Assembly (NCBI RefSeq): GCF_023822005.2
Contig: NZ_CP098806.1
Location: forward strand, 3,906,001-3,970,000
Direction: 5' to 3'
From: Dyadobacter fanqingshengii
Lineage (GTDB): Bacteria > Bacteroidota > Bacteroidia > Cytophagales > Spirosomataceae
Length of the DNA stretch: 64,000 bases
Below, piece after piece: positions 24,961 through 34,209 of this stretch; the first letter of the stretch is position 1; the number at the start of each line of letters is the position of its first letter. A program made the translations under genes and the position numbers. The notes under the pieces are model-generated. The model made no database searches, had not been told where the DNA came from, and saw only the letters and a list, made by a program, of their open reading frames with translations.

Positions 24961-25006
24961 TTGTCACACTGAGCGTACCGGGCCGCCGGGCCGCTCAGTG
25001 TGACAA
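24961..25006. terminator. Bidirectional terminator with a 15 bp GTCACACTGAGC stem
   Basis: Positions 24961-24975 and 24992-25006 are perfect inverted repeats (TTGTCACACTGAGCG with CGCTCAGTGTGACAA), with a G+C-rich loop. It lies exactly between the convergent transglutaminase and kbl genes. GTCACACTGAGC-type palindromes recur in many bacterial intergenic regions, so it may belong to a dispersed repeat family as well as acting as a terminator. Confidence 0.75.
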
Positions 25007-25013
25007 TGTTTTA

Positions 25014-26198
25014 TTAAATAACACCAAGCTCTTTCCCAACTTTCGTAAACGCCTCGACGGCTTTCTCTAAATGCGCTTGCTCGTGGCCGGCGGAAATTTG
25101 TACGCGGATGCGGGCTTTGCCCTGTGGCACAACGGGATAAAAGAACCCGATCACATAAATGCCTTCTTCCAACAATTTAGAAGCAAATTCCTGCGCAAGT
25201 TTCGCGTCATAAAGCATGATCGGAACAATGGGATGCTCTCCCGGCAAAATATCGAATCCAGCATCCGTCATTTCTTTCCGGAAATAAGCCGTGTTTTTTT
25301 CCAGCTTATCACGCAATGCGGTGGAGGAAGAAAGCAGATCCAACACTTTGATAGACGCTCCGACAATGGACGGCGCAAGCGTGTTTGAGAAAAGATATGG
25401 TCTTGAACGCTGGCGCAGGATTTCAACAATTTCCTTTTTGGCAGCTGTAAAACCGCCCGAGGCGCCTCCTAATGCCTTTCCGTAAGTGCCCGTGATAATG
25501 TCAATGCGGCCCATTACATTCCGGAATTCGTGTGATCCGCGACCGGTTTTTCCCATGAAGCCGGATGCATGACATTCATCGATCATGACCATAGCATTGT
25601 TTGCTTCGGCCAGGTCGCAGATTTTGTCAAGCTGTGCGATGGTTCCGTCCATCGAAAACACACCGTCTGTAACAATCAGGATACGGCGGCTTCCCGCGGC
25701 ATCTTTGAGTTGCTGTTCCAGATCCGCCATATCATTGTGCTTGTAACGAAAACGTTTCGCTTTGCACAGCCTGATGCCGTCTATTAATGAAGCGTGATTC
25801 AATTCGTCGGAAATAATGGCGTCTTTTTCATTCAATAACGGCTCAAAAACGCCACCGTTCGCGTCAAAAGCTGCTGCGTAGAGGATGCAATCCTCCATGC
25901 CCAGGAACGCGGCTGTTTTGCTTTCCAGTTCTTTGTGAATGTCCTGTGTTCCGCAAATAAACCGAACAGATGACATACCAAATCCGTGGGTATTAATGGC
26001 TTCAATCCCGGCCTTAATCACCTCAGGGTGAGATGAAAGACCCAGATAATTGTTAGCACAAAAGTTCAGCACATCCTTTCCGTCCGTCGCGATCTGAGCC
26101 GCCTGCGGAGTTGTGATAATCCTTTCTTTTTTATATAGACCGGCCGCTTTAATGGCTTCCAGTTCCTCGTGCAGTTCTTCCTGAATGGTTGCGTTCAT
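25014..26198 (-). CDS. kbl: Glycine C-acetyltransferase (2-amino-3-ketobutyrate CoA ligase)
   Basis: Kbl cleaves 2-amino-3-ketobutyrate with CoA into glycine and acetyl-CoA, the second step of threonine breakdown. The 394-residue sequence fits the alpha-oxoamine synthase family: [16 protein letters not shown] (45-60), [21 protein letters not shown] (206-215) and the PLP Lys241 in GTYGKALGG. Related serine palmitoyltransferase and KBL-like paralogs share the fold, but the adjacent threonine dehydrogenase gene (34 bp upstream on the same strand) makes the Kbl assignment firm. Confidence 0.95.
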   Translation of the reverse strand: MNATIQEELHEELEAIKAAGLYKKERIITTPQAAQIATDGKDVLNFCANNYLGLSSHPEVIKAGIEAINTHGFGMSSVRFICGTQDIHKELESKTAAFLGMEDCILYAAAFDANGGVFEPLLNEKDAIISDELNHASLIDGIRLCKAKRFRYKHNDMADLEQQLKDAAGSRRILIVTDGVFSMDGTIAQLDKICDLAEANNAMVMIDECHASGFMGKTGRGSHEFRNVMGRIDIITGTYGKALGGASGGFTAAKKEIVEILRQRSRPYLFSNTLAPSIVGASIKVLDLLSSSTALRDKLEKNTAYFRKEMTDAGFDILPGEHPIVPIMLYDAKLAQEFASKLLEEGIYVIGFFYPVVPQGKARIRVQISAGHEQAHLEKAVEAFTKVGKELGVI

Positions 26199-26232
26199 GA
26201 AATGGATATTTAATGTTGATAGTAATTGCTTT

Positions 26233-27216
26233 TCAGCTTTTTACGGATTGATATTTCTTCTTCAATTCAATGATCATTTCTTCCGTCATTTTATCCAGAT
26301 TATAAGCCGGACGCCATCCCCAGTCTTTTCTGGCCTGCATATCATCAATTTGTGCCGGCCAGGATTCTGCGATTTTCTGGCGGAAATCGGGCTTGTAAGT
26401 AATGTTAAAGTCGGGAATTATCTTGCGGATGCTGGCGGCCACTTCTTCCGGGGAAAAACTGATCCCGGCCAGGTTGTAACTCGTTCGCACGGATATTTTA
26501 TCTTTTGGCGCTTCCATTAACCTTACCGTCGCGTCCATGGCATCGCTGATATAGATCATGGGAAGTGTTGTGCCCGCTTCCAGGAAACATTCAAATGCTT
26601 CGCCTTGGACGGCCTTATGGTAAATATCAACAGCATAGTCGGTCGTCCCGCCGCCCGGCATAGACTGGTAACCAATAATGCCCGGATATCGGAGCGACCG
26701 AATGTCCATTCCATATCTCTGGAAATAATAATTAGACCAGTTTTCACCCGCCGCCTTGCTAATCCCGTAAACCGTTGCCGGATCAAGATAAGACCACTGT
26801 TCTGCCTTTGTATCCACATTATCGCCGAAAACCGCAATTGAACTCGGATAAAAAACCTTCGCTACTTGATTTTCACGCGCTGCTTCCAGCACATTGAAAT
26901 AAGTTTGCATGTTGATATGCCAGGTTTTTAAAGGTTCCTGCTCGCCTTTCGCGGACAGGATTGCGGCCAGGTGGTAAATCTGCGTAACCTTGTATTTTTT
27001 GACCAATGCAGCCAAAGCATTGCCATCAGTCGCATCCAGTTTTTCAAAAAGGCCTGTTTCGTGCGGCGGCACCCGGTGCGGCGGCACCTGATGCTCCGGC
27101 AGCCTGATATCCGACGCAATCACTTTTTCCACCCCGTAAATTTCTCTTAAATACTCAACCAGCACCGAACCGATTTGTCCATTCGCACCGATCACCAATA
27201 TGCATTCTGATTTCAT
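26233..27216 (-). CDS. L-threonine 3-dehydrogenase, short-chain/epimerase type
   Basis: This enzyme oxidises threonine to 2-amino-3-ketobutyrate with NAD. The 327-residue protein is of the extended SDR (UDP-galactose epimerase-like) type rather than the zinc-dependent Tdh. It has GANGQIGS near 9-16, PSSIAVFG near 124-131, the catalytic [10 protein letters not shown] (Tyr-x3-Lys), and a C-terminal [15 protein letters not shown] found in this threonine dehydrogenase family. It forms a two-gene operon with kbl and is transcribed away from an Lrp/AsnC-type regulator, which probably controls it. Confidence 0.93.
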   Translation of the reverse strand: MKSECILVIGANGQIGSVLVEYLREIYGVEKVIASDIRLPEHQVPPHRVPPHETGLFEKLDATDGNALAALVKKYKVTQIYHLAAILSAKGEQEPLKTWHINMQTYFNVLEAARENQVAKVFYPSSIAVFGDNVDTKAEQWSYLDPATVYGISKAAGENWSNYYFQRYGMDIRSLRYPGIIGYQSMPGGGTTDYAVDIYHKAVQGEAFECFLEAGTTLPMIYISDAMDATVRLMEAPKDKISVRTSYNLAGISFSPEEVAASIRKIIPDFNITYKPDFRQKIAESWPAQIDDMQARKDWGWRPAYNLDKMTEEMIIELKKKYQSVKS

Positions 27217-27320
27217 GACAAGCCTGTTTTAATAAAGCATTAATCACTTGCAATTTCCCTTATTCGGATAATATTTTCAATCTTTACGTCGATTGACAGG
27301 AAATGTTCCTGCACTATTTG

Positions 27321-27337
27321 ATATTTAAAGAAAATAT
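27321..27337. promoter_or_regulatory. Candidate Lrp-type operator ATATTT-N5-AAATAT
   Basis: ATATTT (27321-27326) and AAATAT (27332-27337) are perfect inverted half-sites in the A+T-rich 171 bp between the divergent lrp-like and tdh genes. An outer TTTAAAG/CTTTTAAA near-palindrome overlaps it. Lrp/AsnC proteins bind A+T-rich palindromes of about this size, and divergent placement suits local autoregulation. This is a positional inference only. Confidence 0.3.
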
Positions 27338-27387
27338 TACTTTTAAACCTAGTTCAGCATATTGCTTACAGTAAATATTATTGCACC

Positions 27388-27849
27388 ATGGAACAGTTGG
27401 ATAAAATTGATACCAAGATCCTGCGGATTTTGCAAAAAGACGCAAAAAAGACAACGAAGGAAATTGCCACAATGCTAAACCTGACGGTCTCACCAATTTA
27501 TGAAAGGATCCGAAGGCTGGAAAGTCTGGGTTATATCAAACAATACGTGGCAATCCTGGATAAAAAGCTCATTAACCGACAGGTTACAACGATCTGCCAG
27601 GTTTCGATGCGTTACCATAATGAGGCATTTATTGAAAAATTCGAGCAGGAAATTCAGAATTTACAGGAAGTCCAGGAATGTTATCATATGGCTGGACAGG
27701 TTGATTTTTTACTGAAAATCAATGTCGCAAGCCTGGACGATTATCACGATTTCGTGAAATACAAACTGTCTAAAATCGACAATATTGGTGTTTTAAACAG
27801 CACTTTTGTGCTTAAAGAGATCAAGCACACGTCGGAATTTTACATTTGA
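27388..27849 (+). CDS. Lrp/AsnC family transcriptional regulator
   Basis: This 153-residue regulator has an N-terminal winged helix-turn-helix (about 4-50: DKIDTKILRILQKDAKKTTKEIA, VSPIYERIRRLESLGYI) and a C-terminal RAM ligand-binding domain (about 65-145). Family members sense amino acids. Its divergent position beside tdh-kbl suggests that it controls threonine or glycine catabolism. Its TGA at 27847-27849 directly abuts the TGA of the convergent MG2 gene, the two forming the hexamer TGATCA with no intergenic base. Confidence 0.93.
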   Translation: MEQLDKIDTKILRILQKDAKKTTKEIATMLNLTVSPIYERIRRLESLGYIKQYVAILDKKLINRQVTTICQVSMRYHNEAFIEKFEQEIQNLQEVQECYHMAGQVDFLLKINVASLDDYHDFVKYKLSKIDNIGVLNSTFVLKEIKHTSEFYI

Positions 27850-30261
27850 TCATAGGCTGCTCTTGCCCACATTGAAAGAAAGCGTCCTACTTCCTGAAAC
27901 GCCCGATGGTGTAATTCCCTGGATAACAACCTGATAATGTCCGGTTTGATCGGATGTGTAGAAGTCCAGGTTTGCTTTCCCGGAAGCATCAGTTGTGATG
28001 TTAGGCGCCCAATGCAGCAGGTTGCGAAAATCCGGGATGCGACTTTCCGCATTGCCTTTGTCATATCTTGGCGAATAAAATTCCCGCTGAACCTGCAAGC
28101 CTTCATATGGCATCACCGTCACTTTGGGGTCCAGCTCGTAACCAGCGAGGTCGTTGCGATAAGTTGAAAAGCTCACAATCCCGGTAAAAGTCATCGGTCC
28201 GAGGAAGTAGCGTGAGCTTAAAACTTCGACTTTTTTAACTTTCAGAGGATCCATTTCCATGATCTTATCCGTGTTGAAAACCGGGATCCCATCCAGCAGG
28301 ATCAGTGGATCGGTGGTGTAGAATGTGTTGGGAAGCAGCTTATCCACCAACCGGAAATGAAACTCTTTTTGTCTTTTCCTGACCAGCACGCCGCGGACAT
28401 ATTCTCTTAAAACCTCTTCCATTGTGGGGAAACGGGTAAAATCATCCAGAAAATATTTTTCGTCCGGCACGCCAAAAAATGCGACCGAATCGGCTAACGT
28501 CGCTTTCCGCTCAGTCAAAACCGGTGGAAGGAATACATTTGCTGTCTGCATGTTAATAGTCCGGTTCAGCAGCTGGTTTTCCCAGGTTTTGCTGAAAACA
28601 AACGGAGCGACTGGCCGTGTTGCAAACTGTTTTACAAAGGGGCTGGCAATTTCAATGCGATACGTGGAATCCACATTCAGGTTGGTTTGCAATGTGATCT
28701 CCTTCGGCCCGTTAAATTTCCTTACTTCATACATTACATTCCCTTTCTGATCGCTCTGGGAAACATACAGGCGTGCCGGAACGTCCAGTGCGGCCAGATA
28801 AGTGTCAATGCCTTTCGCTGGCGCGCCGTCCGATTTGTTGACCACCTTTCCCTGGATAAAATGTCCGTCGAACTCAGGGAGAAACTCAAAGGGAGCAGCC
28901 TGACTTACAAAAACATTTTCCCACTTAAACCTGCGCCAGCCGTGCGTGAGCATCAAGTTGTCCAGTTGCCGGTCCGTATCTGCATTCACATTAGCAAAAT
29001 AATATTCAGGGGATTCCACGCTGCCTTTCAAATCCGATGAAAGCCACAAATGGCTGGTAATGTCTGTTTGGGATTGTGTGACAATGGAGTCGGTGAGGTA
29101 AATCGCCACCGACAGATTCGACATTTCGGACGCCGAAGCGACGGCCGCCGATGCGACTGCCGCAGAAATATCCATATTTACCTTTTCCCTCGTTACGAAT
29201 GCATTTTTGATTGTCGCCTCAATAGCAAGCTGCTTCGATGGCCGTTTAAAATAAAGTCGTTCGCAAAGCGGTTTTAGCTTCTCATTAAAGATCGTAATGT
29301 GCGAAATGCCTTCACCCAGCTGCGATTTCTCCAGCGTAAAAACGGCCTTATTATTTTTCAAATATTTCTTATCAGCGAGTACATTATGCTGCCGGGTATG
29401 GCTCATTAAGTAAACCGGCACAGGCTCGTCGCTGACGACCGCCGCAGTAACCGTGATTTTCAACAAGCTACTCGTTGAATCTTTTAGCTGCATGACGTAA
29501 CCCTGCTCTTCTGTTTTGGGCAATGGAAATGTATACGATTGTCCCTTGCTATCCTTGATTACAGCATTATAAGTGGCCCCAGGTTCAGGTTTTAGTGCAA
29601 AAAAGCCTATTCCATTTTTTTCAGGCTGGAATTTCGCAATGCTTTCATTCTGACTGTTTACAATTTCCCCTGTGAAATTCACGCCATTACCGTCCTTCCC
29701 GATGGCCCTGAAGCCCACTTTGCTTTCAATGCCTTTAACCAAATATCCACCTTCGGGAAAGAATTGAACATCATATTTTTCAGCTTCCTTAGCCAACCTG
29801 TCCGGATCAAAACGTACGAATGGATTGACAATAGAAATAGAAGATTCAAAAAAATATTCAGGACCGTAATTCTTCATCCAGTTGGTATAGCAGCGCACTT
29901 TGTAATTTCCGCTAGCAATTGTAGAAGGGATCAGTAAGGAGCCATTTCCTTTACCATCAGCCAATGCGAATTTGGTTTGGATCAATACATTGTTTTCAGC
30001 ATCAAGCACTTCCAGATAAGCTACTTTACTCACATCCAGAAATTGGTGCGAAGCTGCATTCAGGTTATATGCCTTGAACCAGATCGTTTCGCCTATCAGA
30101 TACAACGGGCGATCAAGATGAACGTACATCTTTTCCTGCAATGCTCTTTCGGTATAAATCCCAAATCGCTGCTGTATTGATTTCACCATGGCATCGTCCT
30201 GCGCGTATGCGGACAAAGCGGCGCAGAGCAACATACAGCAATAGAATAAAGTCCTTTTCAT
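27850..30261 (-). CDS. Exported MG2-domain protein with a C-terminal TonB plug-like domain
   Basis: This 803-residue exported protein has a signal peptide (about 1-21, ending AYAQ). Near 44-60 the stretch MYVHLDRPLYLIGETIWFKAY is the entry motif of macroglobulin MG2 domains, and further beta-sandwich domains follow to about 560. Residues about 610-720 contain LLDGIPVFNTDKIMEMDPLKVKKVEVLSSRYFLG, typical of a TonB receptor plug, but no beta-barrel follows. The C-terminus returns to an Ig-like fold (TSDQTGHYQVVIQGITPSG). It is probably the last gene of the receptor operon 34931-27850. I infer a periplasmic or surface partner of the TonB receptor, with unknown substrate. Confidence 0.8.
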   Translation of the reverse strand: MKRTLFYCCMLLCAALSAYAQDDAMVKSIQQRFGIYTERALQEKMYVHLDRPLYLIGETIWFKAYNLNAASHQFLDVSKVAYLEVLDAENNVLIQTKFALADGKGNGSLLIPSTIASGNYKVRCYTNWMKNYGPEYFFESSISIVNPFVRFDPDRLAKEAEKYDVQFFPEGGYLVKGIESKVGFRAIGKDGNGVNFTGEIVNSQNESIAKFQPEKNGIGFFALKPEPGATYNAVIKDSKGQSYTFPLPKTEEQGYVMQLKDSTSSLLKITVTAAVVSDEPVPVYLMSHTRQHNVLADKKYLKNNKAVFTLEKSQLGEGISHITIFNEKLKPLCERLYFKRPSKQLAIEATIKNAFVTREKVNMDISAAVASAAVASASEMSNLSVAIYLTDSIVTQSQTDITSHLWLSSDLKGSVESPEYYFANVNADTDRQLDNLMLTHGWRRFKWENVFVSQAAPFEFLPEFDGHFIQGKVVNKSDGAPAKGIDTYLAALDVPARLYVSQSDQKGNVMYEVRKFNGPKEITLQTNLNVDSTYRIEIASPFVKQFATRPVAPFVFSKTWENQLLNRTINMQTANVFLPPVLTERKATLADSVAFFGVPDEKYFLDDFTRFPTMEEVLREYVRGVLVRKRQKEFHFRLVDKLLPNTFYTTDPLILLDGIPVFNTDKIMEMDPLKVKKVEVLSSRYFLGPMTFTGIVSFSTYRNDLAGYELDPKVTVMPYEGLQVQREFYSPRYDKGNAESRIPDFRNLLHWAPNITTDASGKANLDFYTSDQTGHYQVVIQGITPSGVSGSRTLSFNVGKSSL

Positions 30262-30284
30262 AAGATTATATGATCATTGAAATA

Positions 30285-31436
30285 TCAATCCCAAAAAGAT
30301 GGCCTGGTAGTTGTCCCACCTTGCGCCCGGCAATCCGCACAGTCTTCGGAAGAGCTTAAAATAAAAGTTTTGCCCGCCGCGTCCATATATGTGTTCAGCA
30401 ACACGCCGAAAGAAGTGTACGCATCGGCCGGCTCGAGTGTATCGGGCGGAATGCATGTGGGATAACGGCCCAGCGCCGGCGTAAGGAAAATACGCTGTTT
30501 CTCTTCGGTAACTGCACTGAAATATCCAAAAACGAGCTCCTTGGCATCTTTCACATTCTTAATGTTGCCCGTAACCTGCGATGGTTGCGGATCAAAAAGG
30601 CTTCCCGTCCCTTGTGTTGTTTTCGCGAGATCGGTCCAGTATTCAAATGCTTCCCGCGACAATGCATACTGCCTTACCAGAATGCTGTATTTGAAAAATA
30701 GTTTGTTCGTGGAAATGTCGATGATATTGACCGGTAAGTCTTTTATAATATCCTGATTCAGTTTTATTGTCGAGCCTAACTTGATATCCTTCGATTCCAG
30801 CGTTGTCCAGCAGGTATTAACGTTGTCGCGCCGGACAACAATTGACTCTGTTTCAAGGTCACGCTCGAGTCCGGAAAAAAATGCTGATCTGTATTCAAAA
30901 GTCTCTTCAAATCTCCACCGGTAAAACCTCGTATTGTTTGTTGCATCGTGCGTATTCACATAAATGAGCATTGCATTCCGGTTGGGATCCAGCTTACTGG
31001 TAAGGCTGTCGATCGGCGGCGTTTTGGTTACGACCACGTATTCCGATAAATATTCACTGCCATTCGACCGCCTGATATGCAGGCGATATTTGGTGGTCAT
31101 ATTAAAATTCACAGGCGGCAAAATATAAACTCCGTTGCCCCGCTCTTCAAAATTATACGTTTCACCACTTTCCGCCTCCGCTGATATCCGCGCGCCGCCT
31201 TCCATAATGGGTCGGGTATCATCATTCGTATTTTGCGTGTTTCGCAATGTAATCCTGCTGGTGTCGCTGCCCACATTCAAGAACCCGTCCACGACCAGGA
31301 AGCTCTCGGGATTATTTACTTCCGGCGGGGAAAACGGCTCTATACAACCGTACACAATCAGGAACACGGCCAGAAAAACAATTGCCTGATAACCCCAATG
31401 CATTTTTTTTACAGGAAACCATTTCCGTGTACCCAT
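30285..31436 (-). CDS. DUF4249 lipoprotein
   Basis: This lipoprotein of 383 residues starts at ATG 31434-31436. It has an N-terminal hydrophobic segment ending in the lipobox FLIVYGC, followed by IEPFSPPEVNNPESFLVVDGFLN, the characteristic DUF4249 opening. The rest is beta-rich. Other recognisable parts are YRLHIRRSNGSEYLSE and a C-terminal CIPPDTLEPADAYTSFG...DCADCRAQGGT. DUF4249 proteins accompany TonB receptors in Bacteroidota and may act as surface lipoprotein partners, as SusD does for SusC. A longer frame from 31517 would overlap the receptor. The chosen start gives TAA-T-ATG coupling to the receptor stop. Confidence 0.85.
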   Translation of the reverse strand: MGTRKWFPVKKMHWGYQAIVFLAVFLIVYGCIEPFSPPEVNNPESFLVVDGFLNVGSDTSRITLRNTQNTNDDTRPIMEGGARISAEAESGETYNFEERGNGVYILPPVNFNMTTKYRLHIRRSNGSEYLSEYVVVTKTPPIDSLTSKLDPNRNAMLIYVNTHDATNNTRFYRWRFEETFEYRSAFFSGLERDLETESIVVRRDNVNTCWTTLESKDIKLGSTIKLNQDIIKDLPVNIIDISTNKLFFKYSILVRQYALSREAFEYWTDLAKTTQGTGSLFDPQPSQVTGNIKNVKDAKELVFGYFSAVTEEKQRIFLTPALGRYPTCIPPDTLEPADAYTSFGVLLNTYMDAAGKTFILSSSEDCADCRAQGGTTTRPSFWD

Positions 31437-31437
31437 A

Positions 31438-34209
31438 TTAAAATCTAAAATTATAAGTGATGGTCGGAATAGGTTGTCCAAAAATAGAAAGCTGATAACC
31501 GTTGACTTTCCCGCCAACAGTCTGGAAATAGACCGAAGTCGGGTTTTTCCTGCCTAATACGTTATACACCGCCAGCGTCCACGAGCTGTGCGCAAGTTTT
31601 TTAATTCTGTGATTGCCCTCAATGTTCAGGGAAACATCCGTACGATAATAATCCGGGATCCTGAACTGGTTCCTGTCTGCATAATAAACCCTTTGCGAGC
31701 CGTCAATCATATATTTCCCGATCGGCGGCGTGTAAGGACGACCGGTGCTGTATGTGAAATTGAATGACAGGCTAAAACGGTGCGAGAACCGGTAATTGGA
31801 AATCAATGTAAAATCGTGCGGCTTGTCGTAATTGCTTGGGTAATAGTTGCCGTCATTAGGTGCATCCGGTGATTCCCGGTCAATGGCGCGCAGCAATGTT
31901 CGGGCGTAGGTGTAACCGAGCCAGCCGTTTAGCTTTCCGGTCATTTTTTTGATCATAAATTCAATTCCGTAAGCTTTGGCTTTCGTGTTCAGCACAGCTG
32001 CTTCGATATTATGGTTCATGATCAGCGAATCGCCGCCTTTGTAATCCAGGAAGTTCTGAATGTTCTTATAATAACCTTCCAATGAAACTTCCACCTTATT
32101 TCCTCTGAAATTCCTGTATAGACCCACCGAAATCTGATCACCGATCTGTGGCTTCACATAATTGTCGCTCAGCTTCCAGATATCCGTTGGCGAAACGGTC
32201 ATGGTGTTGGTCAGTAAGTGAATGTATTGACGCAATGTGTTGTAACTTACTTTCAGTGAGAGGTTATCAAAGACACTGTAACGGATGGAAGCACGGTATT
32301 CCGGCCCTCCATAGGACTTGATCTTCTTGCCGGAGCCGTATTCTTTTACGCCATTCTGATAAATGTATTCAATAGGAAGCCCGGGAACATAAGTGTTGAC
32401 ATTTCTTGGACCCAGATATTGATAAAAAGAGTAACGAAGCCCTGCCGTGATCGACAGCCTTGGATTTACCTCAAATTTATCTTCAATATAAATGGCACTC
32501 TCCGTGCCTTGCTCCGGTTCCAGCTCATCCGGCACAATCAGCGACTCAGGTCCTTTTGGCTGGAACGATCCGGGATGCAGTTTGTAATAAATTGTGCTTA
32601 AACCAAAGTCTAATGTGTGTTTGGGATGCAAAACATAGCTCAGGTCGGCCTTAAAATTGGACTGGTTAATGTCAAATTTCAGATCAAATGAATTAAGCGG
32701 CAAGCCGGCAGCGCCCATGGCATATTGGTATTTCGTGTGGGCCGCTGTAAAAACACTGTACAATCTGTTATTAAATGTGTGCTTCCATTTCAGGGAGCCC
32801 AGTTGGTTTTGATATGTATAAAGTGTGTCTCCGTAAAGCCTGAAACGGTCGTCGCTGATGTAGCCGGTGAGAAATAAGCTGTTTTTTTCATTGATCTCGT
32901 GGCTAATGTGCAAGTTCACATCGTAGAAGGACGCCGAGCTCTTGTTGTAATTTTCGTTATCCAGTGTCTTGATAAGCCAGCTCGAATAAGTGGAACGGCC
33001 GCCCAGCAAAAAGGATGTTTTATCTTTAACCAATGGCCCTTCCAATGTTAACCGGCCGGTGATCAGGCCAATTCCGCCCGACGCCATAAATTTCTTCTTG
33101 TTGCCATCGCGGCTGCTAATGTCCAGCACGGATGCCAACCTTCCGCCGAATTTGGCGGGGATTGTGCTTTTGTAAAGCTCTACGTCTTTTAATACATCCG
33201 GATTAAATGCCGAGAAAAACCCGAACAGGTGAGAAGGATTGTAAATAACCGCATCGTTATATTGGATCAAATTCTGGTCTGTGGAACCGCCACGCACATT
33301 TAAGCCCGTGCTATTTTCGCCTACTGACTTGATACCCGGCAATGTAAGCACCGTACGAAGCAAATCGGTCTCGCCAAACACCGTAGGAACTTGTTTCAGG
33401 TTTTTAATGGTCAGCTTAACCGTTCCCATCTGCGTTCCGACCACGTTTTTGTCCATCCCGGCCTTCACCGAAACTTCCTTCAATGCGATTACGCTTTCAC
33501 GCATCTCAATGTCCAGCTTGCCGTCCGAATAAAGCATTACCTGGCGTTGCGTTTCGCGCATTCCTGTGCTCTTTATACGTACGATTTGCCTCCCGCGTGG
33601 GATCGTAAGCGCATATAAGCCCAGCGCATCCGTAGTAACCCCAATCGAAGGCGAAGCAATGAAAACCGCCGCGCCAATGACAGGCTCACCCGTCACAGCA
33701 TTACGCACGTAGCCGGTAATCGTCGAGTTTCCCGGCGTTATGCGGTGTTTTTTAATCCCTATCTCGTGTAATTTGCTTTCCGCGGTGGATAGCAGCCTTT
33801 CTTTCGCATCATTTTCCGGACCGGAGTAAGCGATAGTCCCGTTATCTCCCGCCAGGTCCGGCTCAAAAAGGCCGGGCACAAGCTGCGTAATGATCCGCTG
33901 GCCCTGGGTAATGTAAATTCGTTTTTGCGCATCAATAGCATATTCGAATTCCGAACCTTTGAAAACCTGATCCAGCACATCGCGGATCGCAAGATCTTTT
34001 ACATCGAGATCGAGCGTGAGGCTGTCGAATTTGGAAGCGTCATAATAAAAGTAATAGCCAGTCTGACTTTCGACCTGCTTTACAAAGTCATTGAAGCGCG
34101 CTGAGTCGAGGCGCATCGTTATTTTCTTTTCCGGTGTAGTTTGTGCAAAAGCATCCCCGGAAAACAAAACAACACTGATTAAGATAAAAAAGGGTAAAAG
34201 TATCTTCAT
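31438..34209 (-). CDS. TonB-dependent receptor with STN and carboxypeptidase-like domains
   Basis: This 923-residue outer-membrane receptor has a signal peptide (about 1-22, ending AFAQ) and an STN secretin/TonB short domain (about 30-100). A CarboxypepD_reg-like beta-sandwich follows (about 160-220: GYVRNAVTGEPVIGAAVF), then a plug (about 275-375: LNVRGGSTDQNLIQYND) and a 22-strand barrel ending in the aromatic FRF. STN domains usually signal to an anti-sigma factor, but no sigma/anti-sigma pair is adjacent. Its start overlaps the end of the upstream 241-residue gene (ATGA) and DUF4249 is coupled downstream. The imported substrate is unknown. Confidence 0.93.
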   Translation of the reverse strand: MKILLPFFILISVVLFSGDAFAQTTPEKKITMRLDSARFNDFVKQVESQTGYYFYYDASKFDSLTLDLDVKDLAIRDVLDQVFKGSEFEYAIDAQKRIYITQGQRIITQLVPGLFEPDLAGDNGTIAYSGPENDAKERLLSTAESKLHEIGIKKHRITPGNSTITGYVRNAVTGEPVIGAAVFIASPSIGVTTDALGLYALTIPRGRQIVRIKSTGMRETQRQVMLYSDGKLDIEMRESVIALKEVSVKAGMDKNVVGTQMGTVKLTIKNLKQVPTVFGETDLLRTVLTLPGIKSVGENSTGLNVRGGSTDQNLIQYNDAVIYNPSHLFGFFSAFNPDVLKDVELYKSTIPAKFGGRLASVLDISSRDGNKKKFMASGGIGLITGRLTLEGPLVKDKTSFLLGGRSTYSSWLIKTLDNENYNKSSASFYDVNLHISHEINEKNSLFLTGYISDDRFRLYGDTLYTYQNQLGSLKWKHTFNNRLYSVFTAAHTKYQYAMGAAGLPLNSFDLKFDINQSNFKADLSYVLHPKHTLDFGLSTIYYKLHPGSFQPKGPESLIVPDELEPEQGTESAIYIEDKFEVNPRLSITAGLRYSFYQYLGPRNVNTYVPGLPIEYIYQNGVKEYGSGKKIKSYGGPEYRASIRYSVFDNLSLKVSYNTLRQYIHLLTNTMTVSPTDIWKLSDNYVKPQIGDQISVGLYRNFRGNKVEVSLEGYYKNIQNFLDYKGGDSLIMNHNIEAAVLNTKAKAYGIEFMIKKMTGKLNGWLGYTYARTLLRAIDRESPDAPNDGNYYPSNYDKPHDFTLISNYRFSHRFSLSFNFTYSTGRPYTPPIGKYMIDGSQRVYYADRNQFRIPDYYRTDVSLNIEGNHRIKKLAHSSWTLAVYNVLGRKNPTSVYFQTVGGKVNGYQLSIFGQPIPTITYNFRF

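Noticed and set aside
31437..31517. Longer DUF4249 reading frame starting inside the TonB receptor
   Set aside because: It would place 27 residues before the lipoprotein signal; ATG 31434-31436 gives a normal lipoprotein start coupled to the receptor stop.
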